6,512 nucleotides of DNA from positions 1-6,512 of the forward strand of contig JACDGB010000107.1 in the NCBI GenBank assembly GCA_013815485.1. The letters run 5' to 3'. Below, one piece after another: positions 1 to 5,845 of the stretch. The notes below the pieces were generated by a model that worked only from the letters and a program-made list of their open reading frames with translations, had not been told where the DNA came from and did not search any database. The stretch comes from Rubrobacter sp. (GTDB taxonomy: Bacteria > Actinomycetota > Rubrobacteria > Rubrobacterales > Rubrobacteraceae). Both the position numbers and the translations under genes were made by a program. Numbering within the stretch: the stretch's first letter is position 1; the number at the start of each line of letters is the position of its first letter.

Positions 1-171
1 AGTCTCGGAGTCAAGCGTCGGAGAACTACTCGCCCCCGTCCTAGCTGCTGACGGGCCGGAGTGAACCCGCAAGGGTAACCCGCAACGACAACGCGAGCGC
101 GGCGCAAGCTCACTGTGCATGAGCCACGTTGCCTTTCATGGTATATTTTCCGCGCTCTCGTTACATATCGT
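1..171. other. Left-edge stretch without a recognised gene
   Basis: I see no complete gene here. All three plus-strand frames are open from the window edge and stop early; the stops are at 40-42 (TAG), 49-51 (TGA) and 62-64 (TGA). One of them could be the tail of a gene that begins outside the window, but nothing chooses between them. A short stem with a GCAA loop (ACCC-GCAA-GGGT, 65-76) follows the last of these stops. The segment 139-150 is strikingly AT-rich and is probably part of the tRNA-Val promoter. Confidence 0.4.
139..147 (+). promoter_or_regulatory. Possible extended -10 promoter of tRNA-Val
   Basis: TGGTATATT fits an extended -10 element (TG-n-TATAAT, five of six in the hexamer). 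Transcription would start near 154, giving a leader of about 18 bases before the mature tRNA. I see no good -35 hexamer at the right distance; TTGCCT at 129-134 is too close. The call rests on the -10 and its position only. Confidence 0.3.
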
Positions 172-243
172 GGGCGATTAGCTCAGCGGGAGAGCGCTGC
201 CTTCACACGGCAGAGGTCGCTGGTTCGAGCCCAGCATCGCCCA
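172..243 (+). tRNA. tRNA-Val, anticodon CAC
   Basis: A complete 72-base cloverleaf can be drawn. The acceptor stem is GGGCGAT (172-178) with ATCGCCC (236-242) and discriminator A243. The D stem is GCTC (181-184) with GAGC (192-195). The anticodon stem is CTGCC/GGCAG around the loop TTCACAC, with anticodon CAC at 204-206, which reads the valine codon GUG. The T arm is GCTGG/CCAGC around TTCGAGC (219-235). All stems pair fully. CCA is not encoded, so it must be added after transcription. It lies 80 bases upstream of tRNA-Ala, which has its own promoter. Confidence 0.96.
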
Positions 244-259
244 CTTGAGAGAGGTCAGC

Positions 260-287
260 TTGTCAGCTATCGGCATTAGGCTAAAAT
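260..287 (+). promoter_or_regulatory. Sigma-70-type promoter of tRNA-Ala
   Basis: TTGTCA (260-265) and TAAAAT (282-287) are separated by 16 bases. Each hexamer matches the housekeeping consensus at five of six positions. The start of transcription would fall near 294, about 30 bases before the mature tRNA. The -35 sits inside a 7-base direct repeat, GTCAGCT at 254-260 and 262-268, and CAGCTA (264-269) with TAGCTG (292-297) form an inverted repeat around the -10. Either could be chance. Confidence 0.55.
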
Positions 288-323
288 GTCGTAGCTGGAA
301 CCTGGGTGCTGACGGTTGCACAT

Positions 324-396
324 GGGCCCGTAGCTCAGATGGGAGAGTGCCGCCCTCGCATGGCGGAGGTCACGAGTTCGAGTCTCGTCGGGTCCA
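324..396 (+). tRNA. tRNA-Ala, anticodon CGC
   Basis: This is a complete 73-base cloverleaf. The acceptor stem is GGGCCCG (324-330) with CGGGTCC (389-395) and discriminator A396. It contains the G3:U70 wobble pair (G326 with T393), the classic identity element for alanyl-tRNA synthetase. The anticodon stem is CCGCC/GGCGG around the loop CTCGCAT, with anticodon CGC at 357-359, reading GCG. The T arm is ACGAG/CTCGT around TTCGAGT (372-388). The D stem closes with one G-U pair. CCA is not encoded. Confidence 0.96.
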
Positions 397-430
397 CTCT
401 CCGGGTGCATCGTGAACGGATGCGCGATCT

Positions 431-449
431 GCTAGCGCAATCCGCTAGC
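431..449. terminator. Hairpin between tRNA-Ala and the convergent kinase gene
   Basis: GCTAGCG (431-437) and CGCTAGC (443-449) form a perfect 7-base-pair stem with a five-base loop. It is followed on the plus strand by GCGGGCTCTTT, a weak T tract. It could end the tRNA-Ala transcript, now 35 bases downstream of the mature tRNA. The kinase stop codon (447-445) lies inside the right arm, and no T-run follows on the minus side. Its role as a terminator is plausible but not strong. Confidence 0.35.
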
Positions 450-3400
450 GCGGGCTCTTTGACAAGACCTCGGTTTCGAGTAGGGATCGCACGCGCTCGA
501 ACTCCTCTGTTAGACTTTTCATGAGTCTCGGAGCGGGCGCGAGGTCTCCAGAGCCGCCAGCCCGCTGCAACCTGTCACAGATCCGCGCCATCTTCGCCGC
601 GCCCATGTTGCCGGAGCTGCCCTTGAGGGTGTGGGCTTCGCGCTGCACGGATGTCGCATCGTGCTCGCGGACGGCGCCGTTCAGAGCTTCGATGCGGGAA
701 GATGCGTCGGCCAGGAACATCTCCGCGAGCTCGCCCAGCAGATCGGGCTCATCATCTTCCTGAAGCGCGCGCAGGCCCGTGAGAACGCTCCTGTCCAGAG
801 AATCCTGGGATCGAGGGGGACTTCCCAGTAGAGCGTCCGGTCTCCGGGAACCTCCATCCGGGGTAGGACCGTGATCTCTGGATATCGGGGACTCCGGTGA
901 CGCCCAGCGTTGGATCACTGCTTCCAGCTTCTCGCTGTTTATGGGTTTCGTCACATATTCGTCCATCCCCGACTCGAGCGCCTTCTGACGGTCGCCCTGC
1001 ATGGCGTTGGCCGTCATCGCGATGATGGGCGTGCGTCCTGTCGTACGGTCCTCCTTCTCCTGGCGCCGTACCTCCCTGGTCGCTTCGTAGCCGTCCATCC
1101 CAGGCATCTGCACGTCCATCAGGACCACCGCATAGGATGCGCGAGACAGGGCTTCAAGGGCCTCGCCGCCATCCTCAGCCACGTCGGCGCTGTAGCCGAG
1201 CCTCTCGACCATCTTCACGGCCACCCTCTGATTGACCGGGTTGTCCTCCACCACGAGCACACGAGAGGAGAGACTCGCGTCCGGTGACTCGTGGCGGGCG
1301 GGTGGCAGAGCAACCGGGCTCGGGACGTTCTCGTCCGGCGGAACTCCCCGCGAAACCGTCGCCGTGAGGCAGTCCACAAGCTCCTGATGCCTCACGGGCT
1401 TGGTCAGATGGGCTGCGAGATCCGCGCTCTCTTTCTCGGCGACGTGCGTGCCCACGGGTGAGAGCATCACCAGCCGGGTGGAGGAGATAGGCTCGTCCGC
1501 TTTGATCTCCCGCGCCAGGCCCACGACACTCGTTATGGACGCCCGCGCGTCCAGCATCGCCAGGTCGTATGGTTCTTCGCGCCGGACAGCATCCCGCAGC
1601 AGCGACAACGCCTGCTCGCCTCCCCCGGCGGAGTCCGCTCGGGCTCCACACAGAGATAGCTGTTCGAGCAATATCGCGCAACTGGCGTTCACATCACCCA
1701 CCACCAGGACGCGAGGAGGCTGGATCCCCTCGGCGCCGGACGGCAGCTCTTCCACTTCCGCCGAAGGTCCTTTCCCGAAGCGTGCGGTAAACCAGAAGAC
1801 GCTGCCCTGGCCGGACACGCTCCAAACCCCGATCTCTCCACCCATTATCTCCACGAGCTTGCTGGAGATGGCGAGCCCCAGTCCCGTACCTCCATACTTG
1901 CGAGTTGTGGAGGTGTCGGCCTGCGTAAAGGCCTCGAAGAGCGACGTCTGCTGCTCCCCGGTCATGCCGATGCCTGTGTCAGAGACCTCGAAACGGACCA
2001 CGGCCTCGTGCCCGGTCTCCCGAACCAGGGCGGCGCGGACGACGATCTCTCCCGTCTCGGTGAATTTCACGGCGTTGTTGATCAGGTTGTTCAAGACCTG
2101 CTTGAGCCGTCCAGGATCTCCCTCCAGCACGGATGGCACACCACGCCCTACCACCGTTGCGATCTCAAGTCCCTTGCCGAAGGCGTGCTCGGCGAAGAGG
2201 TCGGCGGCATCCTCCACTGCGGCGCGCGGTTCGAACTCTATGTATTCCAGGTCCATCCGTCCGGCTTCTATCTTCGAAAAGTCCAGTATGTCGTTTACGA
2301 CCGTGAGCAGCGCGTCTCCCGAAGACCGTATGGTCTGGGCGTACTCGCGCTGTTCGTCGGAGAGGCCGGTGTCCATCAGGAGCTCGGTCATCCCGATGAC
2401 GCCGTTCATGGGCGTCCTTATCTCGTGGCTCATGTTCGCCAGAAACTCGCTCTTGGCCCGGTTGGCCTGCTCCGCCGCCTCGCGGGCTTCGCGCATGGCG
2501 ATCTCGGTTCTCTTGCGCTCGGTGATGTCTTCGACCTGGGACACGAAGTAGAGAGGCTCGCCTCCCGCCCCGGTCACCAGCGAGACGCTTAGCATGGCCC
2601 ATACCGCGTGCCCATCCCCGTGCAAGTAGCGCTTCTCCATCTGGAACGAGGAGCACTCTCCCTCAATGAGCCGCCGTACCTGTTCGAGGTCGGCTTCCAG
2701 GTCTTCGGGATGGGTGATATCCTGGAAGGTCTTTTCAAGAAGCTCTTCTTCGGAGTAGCCAAGCATCCCGCACAGCGAGCGGTTCACCTGCAACCACTCG
2801 CCATCAAGCCCGACCAGAGCCATGCCGATGGGAGCATCCCCGAAAGCCCTCCTGAAGCGTTCCTCCGCCTCACGCAGTTCCCGCTCCGCCCTCTTGCGCT
2901 CCGTTATGTCCACCACGGCTCCCTCGATACCCCTCATCTCCCCGGAGACATTCCGTAGTGCCCGCGCGCTCAGGGAGAACCATATTTCGCCACCGTCTTT
3001 GCGCCTTCCGAGCCTCTCCACGCTCGACAACCTGTCGCGTTGCCGGAGCTGGCGGACCATCTCCTCTCGCTCCTCCGGGTCCATGTAGAGCTGCCGGCCG
3101 ATGTCAGAGACAGTGGAGACCATCTCCTGCGGAGAGTCGTAACCGAAGATGCGAGCCATCGCCGGATTTGCCATGACCAGGCGTCCATCCGGGGTGCCCT
3201 GATAGATCCCTTCGACGGCGTTCTCGAAGATGGACCTGTACTTATCCTCCGCCCGGCGCACGCTCTCGGCGAAGAGGTAGGCCACGGCGGTTATAGGCAC
3301 GAGCATGACCAGCGAGAGAGAGGCAACATCGAAATAGAAGGCGAACCCCACCATCAGGGCCGCGAGCGCGAAACCAGTCCAGGGCGCAAGGAGAGAACTG

Positions 3401-3717
3401 GCTACGAGAATCGGGATCACCATGAGCATGTAAGTCCCGAGCGTGCTCTCCTCGATCACGAGTAGCGGCACTGCGGCACACAGGCCGACGGTTATGATGC
3501 TGGCGGTGCGGACGAAGCCGAATCGGTTGACGAGGTAGAGTCCCAGGACCAGCGAGACGAGAAACCCGTTCGTGGCGATGTATTGAGTGTCCCCGTGATA
3601 CAGGTTGAGAAAGGACAACACGAGCAGGGCTGCCTCGAGGCCCAGAAGCATGATCGCCAGGACGCGCCCCCTGCGCCGCAGGTCGGAATCGGAAGAACGG
3701 ACCTTCAGCATCTTCAT
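445..3717 (-). CDS. Membrane hybrid sensor histidine kinase with two receivers and HPt (1,090 aa)
   Basis: This is an inner-membrane sensor that should pass phosphate His-Asp-His-Asp along one chain. Numbering starts at the ATG at 3717. Six membrane segments lie at about 18-151 and match no sensor family I know. Then come PAS 1 (158-271, ends DITERKR) and PAS 2 (285-398, same ending), and HisKA with [10 protein letters not shown] (H431). HATPase follows (533-647), with [13 protein letters not shown] (580-584) and GGTGLGL (609-615). Receiver 1 (668-783) keeps D723 and K773, but its first acidic site is G674. Receiver 2 (818-937) is canonical: E824, D825, D868, K924. The HPt domain (991-1066) has [10 protein letters not shown] with H1029. 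The order resembles BarA-type tripartite kinases. I chose the start at 3717 because AGGAG lies seven bases before it; an in-frame ATG at 3804 would add 29 non-hydrophobic residues. No response regulator is adjacent, so the output partner is elsewhere. Confidence 0.95.
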   Translation of the reverse strand: MKMLKVRSSDSDLRRRGRVLAIMLLGLEAALLVLSFLNLYHGDTQYIATNGFLVSLVLGLYLVNRFGFVRTASIITVGLCAAVPLLVIEESTLGTYMLMVIPILVASSLLAPWTGFALAALMVGFAFYFDVASLSLVMLVPITAVAYLFAESVRRAEDKYRSIFENAVEGIYQGTPDGRLVMANPAMARIFGYDSPQEMVSTVSDIGRQLYMDPEEREEMVRQLRQRDRLSSVERLGRRKDGGEIWFSLSARALRNVSGEMRGIEGAVVDITERKRAERELREAEERFRRAFGDAPIGMALVGLDGEWLQVNRSLCGMLGYSEEELLEKTFQDITHPEDLEADLEQVRRLIEGECSSFQMEKRYLHGDGHAVWAMLSVSLVTGAGGEPLYFVSQVEDITERKRTEIAMREAREAAEQANRAKSEFLANMSHEIRTPMNGVIGMTELLMDTGLSDEQREYAQTIRSSGDALLTVVNDILDFSKIEAGRMDLEYIEFEPRAAVEDAADLFAEHAFGKGLEIATVVGRGVPSVLEGDPGRLKQVLNNLINNAVKFTETGEIVVRAALVRETGHEAVVRFEVSDTGIGMTGEQQTSLFEAFTQADTSTTRKYGGTGLGLAISSKLVEIMGGEIGVWSVSGQGSVFWFTARFGKGPSAEVEELPSGAEGIQPPRVLVVGDVNASCAILLEQLSLCGARADSAGGGEQALSLLRDAVRREEPYDLAMLDARASITSVVGLAREIKADEPISSTRLVMLSPVGTHVAEKESADLAAHLTKPVRHQELVDCLTATVSRGVPPDENVPSPVALPPARHESPDASLSSRVLVVEDNPVNQRVAVKMVERLGYSADVAEDGGEALEALSRASYAVVLMDVQMPGMDGYEATREVRRQEKEDRTTGRTPIIAMTANAMQGDRQKALESGMDEYVTKPINSEKLEAVIQRWASPESPISRDHGPTPDGGSRRPDALLGSPPRSQDSLDRSVLTGLRALQEDDEPDLLGELAEMFLADASSRIEALNGAVREHDATSVQREAHTLKGSSGNMGAAKMARICDRLQRAGGSGDLAPAPRLMKSLTEEFERVRSLLETEVLSKSPR

Positions 3718-3724
3718 CCCAACG

Positions 3725-3729
3725 CTCCT
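3725..3729 (-). promoter_or_regulatory. Ribosome binding site that sets the kinase start
   Basis: AGGAG on the minus strand ends seven bases before the ATG at 3717, which is ideal spacing. This favours that start over the in-frame ATG at 3804, and over the ATG at 3711, where the spacing would be thirteen. Confidence 0.7.
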
Positions 3730-4227
3730 GCCATCGGCCTGGAACTTAAACAGCCAGGCGGACGGGGTCGGGGACGGTATGGCGCGGCAGGCACGCAGTT
3801 GCATGGGCTTTCCATCTCCGCAGTTGCAATCGTCCCTGTCATGCCGACATTATCGTCTCTCGCGCCGGAAAGCTTTAGCCCCTTCGCACGAGAGCTTCAG
3901 GCATCGGGGCCGCGTACGGCGACGCATTCCGGCGCCAGCTTCCGCGGCATGCTCCTCGGGTGAAAGCCGCAAGGATTCTCATACGGCGCCCGGATTTCGC
4001 AGTGACGGATCAGGGTCCAGCATCACCGTTGCAAAGACGGAGTCTGAGACACATTAAAGTCCTCACTGCTCTGTACCGAAAACACTGCCAGGTATGGGCG
4101 CGACAGGACAACAACTCCGGAGAATCGTGCAGGACGAGGGCGGTAGCGTGTACCCGCGCAGCCCCGAGTCATCCAATCCGCGTGAGATACGAGCTACGAC
4201 CCGGCACCATCCCGCAAGGTCATCGTC

Positions 4228-4263
4228 ATGGCTTACAGGAACCTACTAGCGGTGGAGATATAA
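4228..4263 (+). CDS. Possible 11-codon leader ORF abutting the terpenoid-type gene
   Basis: ATG at 4228 opens a reading frame for MAYRNLLAVEI, ending in TAA at 4261-4263, directly before the ATG of the next gene. AAGGT (4216-4220) lies about seven bases upstream of its start. It contains two adjacent CTA leucine codons, which are uncommon in a GC-rich genome. If translated, ribosomes ending here would be placed on the next start, and the ribosome binding site of the next gene (4251-4257) lies inside it. This would be translational coupling or a leader peptide. So short a frame can easily arise by chance. Confidence 0.25.
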   Translation: MAYRNLLAVEI

Positions 4264-5247
4264 ATGGTCCTTCACACTCGGCAAGATCTCTCCCTGAATG
4301 AATGCCTGAGTTGGCCCCGCCGCTGGGTGGCCCGCTGGGTATCGGCGCAACCCCAACCCCTGGTGGTCGGGTGGCCGTTCAACGGGACCCGCCGCTGGTA
4401 TCTGCTGCAACGGCGGAGCGATCCAGCCGTCGGGGACTACGTGACGGCCGTGATCCGGCGCCAGGCGGAGCAGCATCGTCTGGTCTTCGAGCACGGCGCC
4501 AGCGTGATCCTGGCGCCGTGCTTCGGTTACGAGCTCCTGAGCCGCGGCGAGGAGTACACGCGAACCGTACTGGGCGGGTTGCTGAAGCTGGGCGACGACG
4601 CCGTAAACCGGGAGATGTTCGAAAATGGAGTGCGTCTGCGCTTCTACGGAGATTACGAGGAAGTCCTCGACACGCCGGAGTTCCGGCCTTTGCTAGGCGC
4701 GTGCGAGGACCTCACGGCCGCCCCGGCATCGGGAGACGGCCCGCTGCTGCTCATAGGGCTGTTCGCCGACGCGCCCCACGAACGCCTGGCGCGCCTGAGC
4801 GTGGAGTTCGCGCGGCAGTGGCATCGTCCGCCGAATCGCCGGGAGCTGATCGAAGGTTACTACGGCGTCCACGTCCCCGACCTCAGCCTGTACCTGGGCT
4901 TCTCCCAGCCGGCCCTGTTCGACGTGCCCCTGATCACCACCGGCGCGGAGGATCTGTACGCCACCCTCACCCCGTCCCCGGAACTGACGGAATGGCAGTG
5001 GCGGGAGATACTCTACGATCACCTGGTGCTGCGCCGCGCACCGGACGCCGACTACGAGATGCTGCCGGAAGAGGCGCTAGAACGGCTCGCCCGATACAAC
5101 GAGACCCACAGGGAAGCGACCCTCGGCGTCGGGCGCATAGATTCTCTTACAGGCATGTGGAACCCGGTGCTCCCAGGACATCTGGAACCTGCGGAAGATT
5201 CCTGGAAACACTCGGCGGACTGCTCGTGCAGCCAGTGTTGCGCTTGA
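4264..5247 (+). CDS. Rv3378c-like diterpenoid (tuberculosinyl-type) synthase/transferase homologue
   Basis: The 327-residue product resembles M. tuberculosis Rv3378c (296 aa), a cis-prenyltransferase-fold enzyme that turns tuberculosinyl diphosphate into tuberculosinol or joins it to adenosine. From memory, shared blocks in order are PF(D/N)GTRRW (38-45), FEHG (75-78), RG..Y (94-98), FYGDY (127-131), PP.RRE.IEGYYG (189-201) and ILYDH (249-253). Y59 and Y98 align with Y51 and Y90 of Rv3378c, but the essential D34 is N40 here (codon AAC). About 25 extra residues end in CSCSQCC (C320, C322, C325, C326). The protein has no signal peptide and is probably cytosolic. GGTGGAG six bases before the ATG supports the start. 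No class II diterpene cyclase, the usual partner (Rv3377c), is in the window. Family membership is fairly sure. Substrate and product are unknown and activity is uncertain because of N40. Confidence 0.8.
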   Translation: MVLHTRQDLSLNECLSWPRRWVARWVSAQPQPLVVGWPFNGTRRWYLLQRRSDPAVGDYVTAVIRRQAEQHRLVFEHGASVILAPCFGYELLSRGEEYTRTVLGGLLKLGDDAVNREMFENGVRLRFYGDYEEVLDTPEFRPLLGACEDLTAAPASGDGPLLLIGLFADAPHERLARLSVEFARQWHRPPNRRELIEGYYGVHVPDLSLYLGFSQPALFDVPLITTGAEDLYATLTPSPELTEWQWREILYDHLVLRRAPDADYEMLPEEALERLARYNETHREATLGVGRIDSLTGMWNPVLPGHLEPAEDSWKHSADCSCSQCCA

Positions 5248-5305
5248 GGACGGACAAGACATCAGGGATGTTGAGTATCCAGAACGATATAGAAGGAGAA
5301 TCGAG

Positions 5306-5707
5306 ATGAGTAGAGTAACCTGTTTGCTGACCACCGGAATGCTGACCCTGGTGCTGCTCGCCTGCGCCGCCTCCACGGCCGGAGCCGAGCCCGAGAAGAA
5401 TCAGATCACCGTGCCCGGCGCACAGTGCGACAACGGCGAGGAGATCACCTTCGTCATCGAGGGTATGGGCAAGGGAGCGAAGCTGCCGGAGGGCGATGGC
5501 AACCTCGTGATCAAAGACTACACCCTCATCTACACCGACCCGGACACGAAAGAGGTCCTGGAGACCATCGAGTACGGAGGCGGGCAGAAGACCGGACAGG
5601 CCGATGACCTGGTCACCTGCCTCGGAGAAACCACCACCGAGATCGTGGGTTTCGGGCTGGTCACCATTGACTTCCGGCTGCAAGGTTTCTTCACCCCGAG
5701 GGACTGA
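5306..5707 (+). CDS. Small exported protein of unknown function (133 aa)
   Basis: I do not recognise this family. The N-terminus is a signal sequence: a charged start (MSR), a hydrophobic core at about 7-19, then LLAC (C20), which could be a lipobox, or AGA at 25-27, which could be a signal peptidase I site. The mature part is acidic, rich in Thr, Val and Gly, and looks like alternating beta strands. Besides C6 and C20 it has two cysteines, C41 and C105, which could form a disulfide outside the cell. No catalytic motif is visible. AAGGAG lies seven bases before the ATG. It follows the Rv3378c-like gene by 58 bases with no clear promoter between them, so co-transcription is likely. A strong hairpin starts eight bases after its stop. 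It is a real gene by signal sequence, ribosome binding site and terminator, but its role is unknown. Confidence 0.85.
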   Translation: MSRVTCLLTTGMLTLVLLACAASTAGAEPEKNQITVPGAQCDNGEEITFVIEGMGKGAKLPEGDGNLVIKDYTLIYTDPDTKEVLETIEYGGGQKTGQADDLVTCLGETTTEIVGFGLVTIDFRLQGFFTPRD

Positions 5708-5715
5708 GCGATAAA

Positions 5716-5749
5716 GGAGGACCGATCCGCGAAGGACGGCCGGTCCTCC
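5716..5749. terminator. GC-rich hairpin between convergent genes, likely terminator
   Basis: GGAGGACCG (5716-5724) and CGGTCCTCC (5741-5749) form a perfect 9-base-pair stem. The 16-base loop can pair further (CCG 5727-5729 with CGG 5737-5739). It begins eight bases after the stop codon at 5707. No T-run follows on the plus strand, as is common in high-GC bacteria. It could also stop transcription arriving from the minus-strand gene. The left arm contains AAAGGAGGA, a perfect ribosome-binding sequence, but no start codon follows at a usable distance. Confidence 0.6.
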
Positions 5750-5795
5750 GCCTCCCTGAAGAGAATGGGCATCCCGCAAGCCGGACTTCGGAGTT

Positions 5796-5828
5796 TTCGT
5801 TATATGATCCTCGCTTGCCGATAACGAA
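5796..5828. repeat. Inverted repeat TTCGTTAT-N17-ATAACGAA
   Basis: This is a perfect 8-base inverted repeat with a 17-base spacer, lying 18 bases beyond the stop of the minus-strand PAP2-like gene. On the minus strand it could form an AT-rich stem that helps end that transcript. The arms are unusually AT-rich for this genome, and the 25-base centre-to-centre spacing would also suit a protein binding site. TATGAT (5803-5808) inside it resembles a -10 but has no -35. Confidence 0.35.
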
Positions 5829-5845
5829 TCACCTTCATTCAGAGG

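Larger units (their letters stand above)
3718..4263. other. 546-base divergent intergenic region
   Basis: This region lies between the kinase gene (minus) and the Rv3378c-like gene (plus) and should hold both promoters. For the kinase, a -10-like GATAAT reads on the minus strand at 3854-3849, with no convincing -35. Next to it is an inverted repeat, CTCTCG (3857-3862) with CGAGAG (3889-3894), enclosing the palindrome AAAGCTTT (3869-3876). The 9-mer CGCAGTTGC occurs directly repeated at 3794-3802 and 3819-3827. On the plus strand only a weak pair, TTGCAA (4029-4034) and ATTAAA (4053-4058), is visible. Longer open frames here lack ribosome binding sites or protein-like composition. I recognise no riboswitch consensus. 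Confidence 0.5.

Noticed and set aside
1..120. tmRNA, RNase P or SRP RNA fragment before the tRNA genes
   Set aside because: I looked for the conserved cores of these RNAs and a proteolysis tag, and found none. The short GCAA-loop stem alone is not enough.
397..440. Integration site at the 3' end of tRNA-Ala
   Set aside because: No second copy of the tRNA 3' end and no integrase or mobile gene is found in the window.
1400..2551. Long plus-strand open frame of 383 codons opposite the kinase
   Set aside because: It lies antisense to the HisKA, HATPase and receiver coding region. Its translation is rich in Ser, Arg and Pro with no domain, as expected for the shadow of a GC-rich gene.
3718..3804. 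N-terminal extension of the kinase to the ATG at 3804
   Set aside because: The extra 29 residues are not a signal or domain, whereas the ATG at 3717 has AGGAG at ideal spacing. I keep 3804 only as an alternative.
3841..3960. Cyclic-di-GMP (GEMM) or other riboswitch upstream of the kinase
   Set aside because: GGGGCTAAAGC on the minus strand recalls part of the GEMM core, but the conserved GCAAAGCC and tetraloop-receptor elements are missing or out of order.
3960..4301. 113-codon plus-strand frame in the intergenic region
   Set aside because: It starts at a GTG without a ribosome binding site, is of low-complexity basic composition, and runs into the well-supported start at 4264.
4302..5309. 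335-codon plus-strand frame overlapping the Rv3378c-like gene
   Set aside because: It is an Arg, Gly and Pro-rich out-of-frame reading of the same DNA, with no ribosome binding site and no motif. The frame from 4264 has clear family similarity.
5147..5779. 210-codon minus-strand frame over the exported-protein gene
   Set aside because: It is antisense to a gene with a signal sequence and ribosome binding site, crosses the terminator hairpin and has Gly-rich shadow composition.
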